DNA of 12,171 nucleotides. It comes from Desulfatirhabdium butyrativorans (lineage in GTDB: Bacteria > Desulfobacterota > Desulfobacteria > Desulfobacterales > DYRK01). Within the stretch, counting starts at the first letter, position 1; each line of letters begins with the position of its first letter. The position numbers and the translations under genes were made by a program. Below are positions 6,467-11,716 of this stretch, piece after piece. The stretch is from positions 1 through 12,171 of the forward strand of contig DYRK01000133.1 in the NCBI GenBank assembly GCA_020718785.1, read 5' to 3'. The notes under the pieces are model-generated. The model made no database searches and was not told where the DNA came from. It worked only from the letters and a program-made list of their open reading frames with translations.

Positions 6467-7657
6467 ATGGAAAGATTATCGGAATCTTTTTACAATTGGC
6501 TTGCGGAACTGCGCCGAGCGTTTCACCGATGTCCGGAGTTGCAGTATAAAGAGGAAAAAACAGCCGCTATGATCGCCCAAGTGCTTGAATCTCTGGGCAT
6601 TCCTTTTCAGACAGGAATCGGCGGAACCGGAATTGTTGCCACGCTCGAAGCGCAGCAGAAAGGTCCGACAGCGGCGTTCCGTGCAGATATGGATGCCCTG
6701 CCGATAGAGGAAGCCAATAATGTACCGTATAAATCGGAAATCAAGGGGCGGATGCACGCTTGCGGGCATGATGCCCATATCACGATTGCGCTCGGTATTA
6801 TCAAATGGCTGACACAGGAGCAGGACTGGATTCGCAAGGGCTCGGGCAGGATTCTTTTCATTTTTCAGCCTGCGGAAGAAGGCGGCGCCGGTGCGAAAGC
6901 CATGTTGGACAGCGGCTTTTTCGATGCCGAACCGGTAGAAGCGGTTTTTGCCGGTCATGTGTATCCCGACCTGCCTGCGGGACATGCCGGCATTGCGGCT
7001 GAAATTTCCAATGCTGCCACAAATACGCTCAGAATCCGATTGAAAGGCAAAGGCGGTCACGGAGCATACCCTCATCAGTGCAAAGACCCGATTGTCGCCG
7101 GTGCATGGCTTGTGACCCAGTTGCAGACAATCATCAGCCGGAATCTCCCGCCCTTGGAAAGTGCGGTACTGACCATCGGGCAGTTTCATGCCGGAACAGC
7201 GTCGAATATTATTCCAGAAGAGGTTTTTCTGGAAGGGACGCTCCGAACTCTGACTACGGATATCCGCAGTCTTATGATACAGCGCATCGAGGAAACGGTC
7301 AGAGGTCTGGAAACAGGCTTCGGTATTTCCGCAGACCTCGATATTATCGAAGGATATCCGTCATTAGTCAATCATCCGGAACTGGTAAGTCATATACGTG
7401 CATGTGCCGCAGAACTGCTCGGACCCGATTGTGTGCATATCCGAAAACCGAGCATGGGCGCAGAAGATTTTGCTTATTTCTGCCAAAGATGGGGCGGTGT
7501 GATGGTGAATATAGGGTGCCACAATCCGAAAGAGGGCTTCCGCTACGGACTTCATTCTCCTCATTTCGACATTGACGAAAGTGTTCTGGAAACAGGAACC
7601 CTGCTTTTCGGACACGCGCTGATCCGCTATATCGCCGGAAAGCAGACCGGTTATTGA
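6467..7657 (+). CDS. M20 family amidohydrolase (N-acyl-amino-acid / hippurate hydrolase-like, 396 aa)
   Basis: This is a cytoplasmic metallohydrolase of peptidase family M20D, which removes the acyl group from N-acyl amino acids such as hippurate or auxin conjugates. Visible motifs are RADMDALPIEE, MHACGHDAH (96-104, with metal ligands Cys99 and His101), QPAEEGGAGAKAM (134-146, with the Glu137/Glu138 catalytic and metal pair), GHV with His164, KGKGGHGAYPHQ in the lid/dimerisation domain, and LHSPHFDIDE near the end with metal ligand His363. All expected metal ligands are present and 396 residues is the normal length, so it should be active. Another ATG at 6460 is out of frame and short. ATG 6467 gives the family-like N-terminus (SFYNWLAELRRAFHRCPEL), although its ribosome site is weak (GGA 11 nt upstream). 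The natural substrate cannot be told from the sequence. Confidence 0.95.
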   Translation: MERLSESFYNWLAELRRAFHRCPELQYKEEKTAAMIAQVLESLGIPFQTGIGGTGIVATLEAQQKGPTAAFRADMDALPIEEANNVPYKSEIKGRMHACGHDAHITIALGIIKWLTQEQDWIRKGSGRILFIFQPAEEGGAGAKAMLDSGFFDAEPVEAVFAGHVYPDLPAGHAGIAAEISNAATNTLRIRLKGKGGHGAYPHQCKDPIVAGAWLVTQLQTIISRNLPPLESAVLTIGQFHAGTASNIIPEEVFLEGTLRTLTTDIRSLMIQRIEETVRGLETGFGISADLDIIEGYPSLVNHPELVSHIRACAAELLGPDCVHIRKPSMGAEDFAYFCQRWGGVMVNIGCHNPKEGFRYGLHSPHFDIDESVLETGTLLFGHALIRYIAGKQTGY

Positions 7658-7678
7658 TAAATCGGCAGATCAGCCCAT

Positions 7679-7716
7679 CGTTTCAAAGCCCCGGATTGGG
7701 AACGCAATTCAGAGGA
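7679..7716. repeat. Degenerate palindromic repeat upstream of the DUF3782-like gene
   Basis: CGTTTCAAAGC / CCCG / GATTGGGAACG is a decayed version of the CCCAAGC-stem palindrome, with three mismatched stem positions. It is followed by CAATTCAGAGGAG instead of the usual A-tail. The copy at 8388-8428 carries nearly the same 3' flank (AAATTCAGAGAGGAG), so these two form a subfamily that brackets the gene between them as direct repeats. Confidence 0.55.
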
Positions 7717-7746
7717 GAGAGTAACCACATAAAGATTAGGTGTGTT

Positions 7747-8307
7747 ATGAATTCCGATACTATAGAACAGGATTTTCAAAGAGTATGGCAAATGTTTAAG
7801 GAAACTGACCGGAAATTCGAGGAAACCAATAGGATTCTGAAAGAAAACCTGAAAGAATCCGATAAATATTTCAGAAAGGTCAGAGAATTAGACCGCAACT
7901 GGGGAAAATTGGTCGAGGCATTGATAAGACCTTCTGTTGCCGCGCAGTTTCAAAAACGGGGTATTCGTGTGGAGGGTTCGGGACAGAGAGAAGAAAGGAA
8001 ACGCGGGGGTGAGACCGTGGAAACAGATATTCTTCTTACCGACGCCGATTCTCTGGTAGCGGTCGAGGTCAAAACTACGCTCGGTGTGCAGGATGTGGAT
8101 GAACATATAGAAAACCATCTGAATCCTTTTAAGAAATTCTTTCCGGAATATAAAGATAAAAAAGTCTATGGCGCGGTCGCCTATATTCATGCCGAGGAAA
8201 ATGCGGACCGGTATGCGTATAAAAACGGCCTGTTCGTCCTGACATTTTCGGGCAAAGATACGGTAAAAATCAAAAATGACCGGAAATTTGTTCCGAAAGA
8301 ATGGTGA
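7747..8307 (+). CDS. DUF3782-like protein with PD-(D/E)XK nuclease fold (186 aa)
   Basis: The N-terminal 60 residues are highly charged and predicted coiled coil (FKETDRKFEETNRILKENL). They lead into a nuclease-like domain. WGKLVEALIRP contributes Glu57, VETDILLTD gives Asp94 and LVAVEVKTTLG gives Glu107-x-Lys109, the D...ExK arrangement of PD-(D/E)XK enzymes. The tail (KVYGAVAYIH...YKNGLFVLTFSG...KFVPKEW) matches my recollection of DUF3782 proteins, which are often found in many copies in desulfobacterial and cyanobacterial genomes with unknown role. I prefer ATG 7747 (AGG 7 nt upstream) to the longer reading from 7654, because those extra 31 codons run through a decayed palindrome. The domain assignment is from motifs seen. 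DNA cleavage has not been shown for the family as far as I know. Confidence 0.82.
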   Translation: MNSDTIEQDFQRVWQMFKETDRKFEETNRILKENLKESDKYFRKVRELDRNWGKLVEALIRPSVAAQFQKRGIRVEGSGQREERKRGGETVETDILLTDADSLVAVEVKTTLGVQDVDEHIENHLNPFKKFFPEYKDKKVYGAVAYIHAEENADRYAYKNGLFVLTFSGKDTVKIKNDRKFVPKEW

Positions 8308-8314
8308 AATCTTT

Positions 8315-8359
8315 CCCGGCAATGAATTGCCGGGCTATTTTCAGAAGTCCCTCCGGGAC
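8315..8359 (+). terminator. Hairpins downstream of the DUF3782-like gene, possible terminator
   Basis: CCCGGCAAT (8315-8323) and ATTGCCGGG (8326-8334) pair perfectly around a 2-nt loop, 7 nt after the stop codon, and are followed by CTATTTTC. A second small hairpin GTCCC/GGGAC (8347-8359) runs into a stretch of A. The T-stretch is short, so the efficiency of termination is uncertain. Confidence 0.5.
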
Positions 8360-8387
8360 AAAAAAATTACTTTTCCAAAGTTTTTCT

Positions 8388-8428
8388 TGTTAACAAGTCT
8401 CGGCTTGAGAACAAAATTCAGAGAGGAG
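8388..8428. repeat. Degenerate palindromic repeat downstream of the DUF3782-like gene
   Basis: TGTTAACAAGT / CTCG / GCTTGAGAACA aligns position by position with the CGTTCCCAAGC/CCCG/GCTTGGGAACG element. It is followed by AAATTCAGAGAGGAG, the flank shared with the copy at 7679-7716. It is much decayed compared with the A-tailed copy 25 nt further on at 8453. Confidence 0.5.
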
Positions 8429-8452
8429 CATGAATAAAGCTTTCCTTGCAAT

Positions 8453-8488
8453 CTCGTTACGAAGCTGGGGCTTCGTAACGAGAAAAAA
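8453..8488 (+). repeat. Palindromic repeat with A-tail, ACGAAGC stem
   Basis: CTCGTTACGAAGC (8453-8465) and GCTTCGTAACGAG (8470-8482) are perfect 13-nt complements around TGGG, followed by A6 (8483-8488). The 5' flank CCTTGCAAT is shared with the copies at 9641 and 9764. The transposase remnant begins immediately at its 3' edge. Confidence 0.8.
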
Positions 8489-9007
8489 TACAGGAAACTC
8501 GCATGGAAAACCGTAAGTATTCATTCGGACGGTACTGAAAGAAAGCGGAAGGATTTCCGCATAAGACATACCGAAGTTTTTCTGAAGGGTGTCGGAAAAA
8601 TAACAGCGGTATGCTCTGAAATTAAAAAGAAAAAACGCGGCGGATGCCGCAAATACATTGCATGCGGCGACCTGAAAGCGTCTCCCTCCCAGATTCTCAA
8701 AACATACAGCATCCGGTGGGAAATTGAAATTTTTCATAAACATGTGAAGATGCACCTCGGATTCGGGGATATTGCGGCCGAACATTTTTCCTCCGTCGGC
8801 TCCCATGTCTGCCTTGTTTACTGTGCTTATATTCTGATGAACTGCGGGCTTCCGGGAATCGGGAAAGACGGTACTCCTGCCGAGAAACAGCAGCGGATCG
8901 GAAATATTATCGAAAATAAAAAAACAGCCTGTGTCATCAATGAGTTAACTCAGACAGGAGGTGTTGAGAAATATAAAAGCAAATTAAAATCGGCTCTTGC
9001 CGCATGA
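8489..9007 (+). pseudogene. IS4-group transposase, C-terminal remnant
   Basis: The frame is open from the 3' edge of the palindrome at 8453-8488 to TGA at 9005-9007, about 170 codons without a proper start. It contains TYSIRWEIEIFHKHVK (8702-8749), a perfect Y-x2-R-x3-E-x6-K signature of IS4-type DDE transposases with the catalytic Glu. LGFGDIAAEHFSSVGSHVC and VYCAYILMNCG then match the usual helical tail of these proteins. The N-terminal half with the two catalytic Asp residues is missing, so it cannot work. No internal stop is seen, which suggests a recent truncation. The clean junction with the palindrome suggests that the break happened at that repeat. An internal GTG at 8744 would give an 87-residue reading that is unlikely to be a separate gene. 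Confidence 0.85.
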
Positions 9008-9040
9008 CGAATTCGTAAATCCTTGCCAAAGAGGGATTCG

Positions 9041-9087
9041 CAGATCAGAACTAAAATTTCAGGAAACCTTTAAGCAACTCTGATCTG
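9041..9087. repeat. Inverted repeat between the transposase remnant and the MNT gene
   Basis: CAGATCAGA (9041-9049) and TCTGATCTG (9079-9087) are perfect 9-nt complements with a 29-nt spacer. It lies 34 nt after the transposase stop and 29 nt after the nucleotidyltransferase stop on the other strand. It might be a convergent-end hairpin or a remnant of the insertion sequence end. No T-run follows it in either direction. Confidence 0.4.
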
Positions 9088-9115
9088 TAATTTCAGAACA
9101 TATAATCATACTCAT

Positions 9116-9442
9116 TCATAACCTGATCCCGTTCCGGCTGACTTCCTGATAAAACAGCGTGTTGAACTTTCTGTTTTTTTCCCATGTGCCGATATCGGTA
9201 AGGATCGGAGAAATGCAGATATCATATTTCAGAGCGTATTCGGAAGCCAGCCCGCTCAGGCGGGACTGCATAGCAGGGGTGAGAACCGAGACAATGATCA
9301 GAATGTCAATATCGGAAAGCGGTGTCTGTGTTTTTGCCGCATAAGAACCGAAAAGATATTCCTCTGCCACATTGTCCCGCAAAGCATCCCTGCTTTCGTT
9401 CATAAACTGGTCAATAATATACGGAATGCGAGAAAAGTCCAC
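9116..9442 (-). CDS. Minimal nucleotidyltransferase (MNT / MntA-like) protein (108 aa)
   Basis: This is a small polymerase-beta-superfamily nucleotidyltransferase. LFGSYAAKTQTPLSDIDILI gives Gly32-Ser33 and the Asp44-x-Asp46 pair, and KYDICISP supplies the third carboxylate at Asp74, so the catalytic set is complete. In known MntA/HepT-type modules such a protein is the antitoxin that AMPylates or otherwise modifies a HEPN RNase toxin encoded next to it. Here no HEPN gene is adjacent: the downstream side is occupied by a transposase remnant. A HEPN gene does occur on the same strand 2.3 kb upstream at 11717. The GTG start at 9442 has AAAGGG about 12 nt upstream and a good promoter at 9505-9533. 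GTG is preferred because the product then has the usual length and N-terminus. Confidence 0.88.
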   Translation of the reverse strand: MDFSRIPYIIDQFMNESRDALRDNVAEEYLFGSYAAKTQTPLSDIDILIIVSVLTPAMQSRLSGLASEYALKYDICISPILTDIGTWEKNRKFNTLFYQEVSRNGIRL

Positions 9443-9504
9443 AATAAAACAGCCCTTTGATTCTATTCAAGATTCTAAAATTTCAGCAGAAACCGATTTC
9501 GATC

Positions 9505-9533
9505 AGAATAAACACTGTCTGAAAAAATGTCAA
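9505..9533 (-). promoter_or_regulatory. Strong-looking sigma-70 promoter for the MNT gene
   Basis: On the minus strand TTGACA (9533-9528) is followed after exactly 17 nt by TATTCT (9510-9505). An A/T-rich tract (TATTTTTAAAAAT) just upstream resembles an UP element. The start site would be near 9498, giving a leader of about 55 nt. Confidence 0.6.
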
Positions 9534-9640
9534 GTCCGATTTTTAAAAATATCAGATACGTCTTTGCGAGGGGTTCGGATGCTTTCCGGCTTGGGAATGA
9601 AAGCAGGAATAAGGAAAGAAGCATGGCTTCCCTTGCAATT

Positions 9641-9673
9641 TCGTTACGAAGCCGGGGCTTCGTAACGAGAAAA
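9641..9673 (+). repeat. Palindromic repeat with A-tail, ACGAAGC stem
   Basis: TCGTTACGAAGC (9641-9652) and GCTTCGTAACGA (9657-9668) flank the loop CGGG, followed by G and A5. The 5' flank is CTTCCCTTGCAAT. It has the same orientation as the other A-tailed copies. Confidence 0.8.
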
Positions 9674-9763
9674 AGGGTTTCAAGGTTGTCTTGGTCAATT
9701 TTGAAGAGCAGGAACAATGATGGAGCTAAAGAAGGGTATGAAACTCAGGGGTTTCCTTGCAAT

Positions 9764-9799
9764 CTCGTTACGAAGCCGGGGCTTCGTAACGAGAAAAAA
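9764..9799 (+). repeat. Palindromic repeat with A-tail, ACGAAGC stem
   Basis: CTCGTTACGAAGC (9764-9776) and GCTTCGTAACGAG (9781-9793) flank CGGG, followed by A6. The 5' flank TTTCCTTGCAAT is the same as at 8453. It lies 110 nt from the copy at 9641, and the sequence between the two is not itself repeated. Confidence 0.8.
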
Positions 9800-9860
9800 C
9801 TTCCGCACTCTGACGGCTTCGTCAAAAACATGAACGCATTCACTTACTGAAATTCAGTGG

Positions 9861-9893
9861 CGGGGCCTAAGCCCCGTCCGCTGCAATGACGGG
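9861..9893. repeat. Two mutually exclusive hairpins downstream of the YgiT-type gene
   Basis: CGGGGC-CTAA-GCCCCG (9861-9876) and CCCGTC...GACGGG (9873-9893) share the bases CCCG, so only one can form at a time. The block starts 12 nt after the antitoxin stop on the minus strand. No T-run follows. It could be a transcript end structure or another intergenic repeat. Confidence 0.35.
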
Positions 9894-9904
9894 TTATGCC
9901 CTTT

Positions 9905-10153
9905 TCAGACAGCAGCCATCTCATACTCATATACAGGGACCTGAATGATTCTCTGCGGTATGCTTTTTTCTTTCAGAACCGAATCAATATCTTTCGCCAC
10001 CTTCGGTTTCAGTACTTTTTCTCCGCATTGCTGACAGACTCCCACAGGAACTTTCTCAAAAATATAAAGATTTCCTTTCCACCATATTTCACGGGAAGTG
10101 TTTATTTCTCTGACAAATCCGCCGCAGTAGTAACAGTCGCCATATTTATTCAT
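9905..10153 (-). CDS. YgiT-type zinc-finger protein, type II antitoxin-like (82 aa)
   Basis: The N-terminus is a two-knuckle zinc finger: Cys7-x2-Cys10 (GDCYYCGG) and Cys40-x2-Cys43 (GVCQQCGE), with the usual 29-residue spacer containing WWKGNLYIFEKVPVG. This matches the YgiT/MqsA N-terminal domain found in the antitoxins of DUF4258-type toxins. The short C-terminus (KPKVAKDIDSVLKEK...) has no visible helix-turn-helix, so it is a stand-alone zinc-finger form and not full MqsA. ATG 10153 is preceded by GGAG at a spacing of 9 nt. That GGAG directly follows the stop codon of the upstream toxin remnant, so the two were translated as a coupled pair. The antitoxin is intact although its toxin is not. 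Confidence 0.88.
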   Translation of the reverse strand: MNKYGDCYYCGGFVREINTSREIWWKGNLYIFEKVPVGVCQQCGEKVLKPKVAKDIDSVLKEKSIPQRIIQVPVYEYEMAAV

Positions 10154-10166
10154 AGAATATAACTCC

Positions 10167-10298
10167 TTACCGGTTTCTGAGTCGGGGATTCAGCCATTTC
10201 GGCATTTTCGGAATATAGACGGTAATAATAAACAGATGCCCCTGCCGATTCCTTCCGCAGACAATATGAACGATAGCCCTGTCAGGTTGAGCTACTGG
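10167..10298 (-). pseudogene. DUF4258-type toxin, C-terminal remnant
   Basis: On the minus strand the frame ending with TAA at 10169-10167 reads PDRAIVHIVCGRNRQ, GHLFIITVYIPKMPKWLNP and RLRNR. This is the beta-strand core and tail (hxVxGxxxxxxxFIITVYxP..KW) of DUF4258 toxins that sit in front of YgiT-type antitoxins. An in-frame TAA occurs at 10301-10299, and no frame upstream gives the expected N-terminal half (about 40 residues) before the PIN gene. The toxin is therefore truncated and probably dead. The stop is 13 nt before the antitoxin ATG, the normal pair geometry. The assignment rests on about 43 residues plus context. Confidence 0.65.
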
Positions 10299-10304
10299 TT
10301 AAAC

Positions 10305-10336
10305 GATAATCAGTCCGCTTATACCTGACTGATATC
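10305..10336. repeat. Inverted repeat behind the PIN gene
   Basis: ATCAGTC (10309-10315) and GACTGAT (10327-10333) pair perfectly, and the stem extends to GATA/ATC-type ends with a one-base bulge. It lies 31 nt after the PIN stop on the minus strand and just in front of the decayed toxin. It may be a weak terminator for the PIN operon or an old operator of the DUF4258/YgiT pair. Confidence 0.35.
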
Positions 10337-10367
10337 TTTTCCGATAGCTTTAGACTATTTCAATTTT

Positions 10368-10805
10368 CTACATCAAAAGTTCTTTTCTGAGTTCATTCAG
10401 GAATTCCAACATATTGCACACCTTAAATAAATACAGAGAGTCTATCGCCTTCAAGTCGCTGTCATAGCTGACAATGTGGGTAGCCTCTCCGTTTTCTGCA
10501 CAGAGAAGAAAAGCAATATCGTCGGAATCAAATGGATAATGAGGAAGATGATAAAACTCAATACTGACTTTCCGGGCAAGTTCAAACAGTGCCTGAATCA
10601 GCTTCGTGACGGTGTTTTCTGCAATACTCTTTTCTCTTAACTTCGAGATATATTCAAGCAAAGTGTCTTCCGAATACAGAACTTCAAACTCATCATTTTT
10701 CCAACGGTTGACGAATTCTTTGTTCGGACTGGCAATATGCCTGCTTTTCTCCGCCGCAATAAAGACATTTGTATCAGGAACAACTTTAAATGAGGTTTTT
10801 TTCAT
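10368..10805 (-). CDS. PIN-domain toxin (putative RNase, 145 aa)
   Basis: This is a PIN-fold ribonuclease of the type II toxin class (putative toxin of the COG1569 kind). The acidic residues that bind metal are all in place: Asp11 in VVPDTNVFIAA, Glu51 in SEDTLLEYISKL, the Asp93/95/96 cluster in PFDSDDIAFLLCA, and Asp115/117 in HIVSYDSDLKAI. The length is typical. It overlaps the upstream gene by 20 nt (10786-10805), so the two are translationally coupled and were transcribed as an antitoxin-toxin operon. The surrounding DNA is more AT-rich than the metabolic genes on the left, which fits horizontally acquired material. The family assignment is firm. The RNA target is unknown. Confidence 0.9.
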   Translation of the reverse strand: MKKTSFKVVPDTNVFIAAEKSRHIASPNKEFVNRWKNDEFEVLYSEDTLLEYISKLREKSIAENTVTKLIQALFELARKVSIEFYHLPHYPFDSDDIAFLLCAENGEATHIVSYDSDLKAIDSLYLFKVCNMLEFLNELRKELLM

Positions 10806-11103
10806 CAGTCTGAGGATTCAGTTGCACTGTTATTTCTTCTAAAGCCTCTGTCAAATCCTTAAACGCTTGCTCCCGATCATATCCTTTCCTTTTTTTTTGA
10901 ACATATTCGATTTTAGCCTCCTCCAAAATTCTTCGGCTTTCGTTGCTGTATGTTCTGAGGTAAGCATATCGCACTGTATTTCCTCTTTTTTCGAGAATAA
11001 GCGAGAGGTCGTTTTCATTAAAAAGAATACCCATAATCAGTTCGGGATTCTTTCTAATATCTTCAAGAATAACACTTTGAAATTTATCTGTAATTTGTTC
11101 CAT
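10786..11103 (-). CDS. Putative antitoxin of the PIN toxin (105 aa)
   Basis: A small charged, helix-rich protein encoded directly upstream of, and overlapping, the PIN toxin gene. That is the usual place of an antitoxin. The C-terminal half (RRILEEAKIEYVQKKRKGY, then DREQAFKDLTEALEEI) looks like the toxin-wrapping helices of such proteins. The N-terminal half (EDIRKNPELIMGILFNENDL) shows no DNA-binding motif that I recognise, so the role is inferred mainly from position. The ATG at 11103 has only a weak ribosome site (GAAAG). A short palindrome at 11119-11134 lies just in front and could be its operator. Confidence 0.75.
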   Translation of the reverse strand: MEQITDKFQSVILEDIRKNPELIMGILFNENDLSLILEKRGNTVRYAYLRTYSNESRRILEEAKIEYVQKKRKGYDREQAFKDLTEALEEITVQLNPQTDEKNLI

Positions 11104-11118
11104 TATTTTTATCTTTCA

Positions 11119-11134
11119 GAGATATAATTATCTC
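11119..11134. promoter_or_regulatory. Possible operator of the PIN antitoxin-toxin operon
   Basis: GAGAT-ATAATT-ATCTC is a 16-nt imperfect palindrome starting 16 nt upstream of the antitoxin start codon. A weak -10-like TTATAT on the minus strand lies inside it, with TTAAAC 17 nt upstream. The position suits autoregulation by the toxin-antitoxin complex, but this is inference from position and symmetry only. Confidence 0.3.
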
Positions 11135-11404
11135 GGTACAGCACGTTTAAAAATTGCAGTATTGAGTTTCCGGCTGACATGCAAAATCGGATGTTATATG
11201 GAGTGCAAATTTCATGCCAAAATATTTTATATGATAAACATTCAAAAAATGATATTTTTAACACAATCCGATCAGATTGTCAAGCATTTTTTTAAAGAAT
11301 ATTTTATAATGAATCAGAGATATTATAAAACAGAGATGCGGATGTGCTATCGGCAGCGCAGAAGAATACGGCTTTGTGGGTGAAATACGATGTCGAAAAA
11401 TTAC

Positions 11405-11441
11405 AAGAAACTGAGTTTTTTTTGGAAAAACTCAGTTTCTT
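11405..11441. repeat. Perfect 16-bp hairpin with 5-nt loop
   Basis: AAGAAACTGAGTTTTT (11405-11420) and AAAAACTCAGTTTCTT (11426-11441) are exact complements around TTTGG. It is AT-rich at the loop side and unlike the GC-looped palindromes. The outer ends are not A/T-runs, so it is not a textbook terminator. It could block transcription in either direction between the HEPN gene and the PIN operon. Confidence 0.65.
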
Positions 11442-11485
11442 CAGAGTGCAGTCAATATCTTTGCAGGACTTCTTCCTCGTTCTTC

Positions 11486-11518
11486 CTCGTTCCCAAGCCC
11501 CGGCTTGGGAACGAGAAA
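11486..11518 (+). repeat. Palindromic repeat with A-tail, CCCAAGC stem
   Basis: CTCGTTCCCAAGC (11486-11498) and GCTTGGGAACGAG (11503-11515) flank the loop CCCG, followed by A7. Just upstream the 10-mer TCTTCCTCGT is duplicated in tandem (11471-11490), and the second copy reaches into the left arm, as if the element end had been duplicated. Confidence 0.8.
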
Positions 11519-11534
11519 AAAACCCGCTTTACAC

Positions 11535-11556
11535 TCCGGAACGAGGCATCGCTCCG
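11535..11556. repeat. Imperfect palindrome CCGGAACGAGGCATCGCTCCGG
   Basis: The outer five base pairs are perfect (CCGGA/TCCGG) and the interior has two mispaired positions (one G:U-compatible). It lies between the CCCAAGC-stem and the ACGAAGC-stem palindromes and may be a third related element. It has a GC-rich stem and no A-tail. Confidence 0.4.
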
Positions 11557-11583
11557 GGTGTCACTCAGGGCTTCCCTCGTAAT

Positions 11584-11619
11584 CTCGTTACGAAGCCGGG
11601 GCTTTGTAACGAGAAAAAA
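11584..11619 (+). repeat. Palindromic repeat with A-tail, ACGAAGC stem
   Basis: CTCGTTACGAAGC (11584-11596) and GCTTTGTAACGAG (11601-11613) flank CGGG. One C-to-T change in the right arm still allows a G:U pair. It is followed by A6. The 5' flank CTTCCCTCGTAAT is a variant of CTTCCCTTGCAAT seen at the other copies. Confidence 0.8.
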
Positions 11620-11716
11620 TGCCTGCCTGACGATGCTCACGGATTGGGCTGCATATTCTTTATTCCACATTCGGCAATTTAATCTCTCCCATGTAAATCA
11701 TCATAAGTTACTGATT

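Larger units (their letters stand above)
9443..9904. other. Gene-free interval filled with palindromic repeats
   Basis: No coding region is supported here. Going right it holds the MNT promoter, a decayed repeat copy around 9578-9601 (CGGCTTGGGAA with flanking GCTTTC/GAAAGC), the intact palindromes at 9641 and 9764, and the hairpins at 9861-9893. The short open frames across it are translations of the palindromes themselves. Confidence 0.7.
11104..11716. other. Long intergenic interval between the PIN operon and the HEPN gene
   Basis: No gene is supported. The left half (11104-11400) is very AT-rich, with no repeat apart from the possible operator, and probably carries the PIN operon promoter. 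The right half (11400-11620) is a stack of hairpins: a 16-bp perfect stem, a palindrome of each stem type and a third imperfect one. Positions 11620-11716 show nothing recognisable. Confidence 0.6.

Noticed and set aside
6476..7189. 237-codon minus-strand open frame opposite the amidohydrolase
   Set aside because: It is antisense to an intact M20 enzyme with all metal ligands. The composition is typical of shadow frames.
7654..7746. Longer N-terminus for the DUF3782-like protein starting at 7654
   Set aside because: The additional 31 codons translate a decayed palindrome and its flank and overlap the end of the amidohydrolase gene. ATG 7747 has a better site and gives the coiled-coil start expected.
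9641..9799. Two close copies of the same repeat as a possible CRISPR fragment
   Set aside because: Spacing is irregular (copies at 8453, 9641, 9764 and 11584), the units are long perfect palindromes with A-tails, and there are no cas genes.
11278..11311. TTGTCA ... TATAAT on the plus strand as a promoter in the AT-rich spacer
   Set aside because: The spacer between the two hexamers is about 22 nt, too long, and there is no gene behind it on that strand.
8453..11619. A-tailed palindromes as intrinsic terminators
   Set aside because: On the plus strand the hairpin is followed by A, not T. On the minus strand the T-run comes before the hairpin. Neither order gives hairpin plus U-tract by the element alone.
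8390..11682. Several short minus-strand open frames containing LVTKPRLRNEI-like peptides (around 8390-8806, 9475-9717 and 11452-11670)
   Set aside because: The shared peptide is simply the translation of the palindromic repeat and its flank. The frames have no ribosome sites and overlap better-supported genes or repeats.
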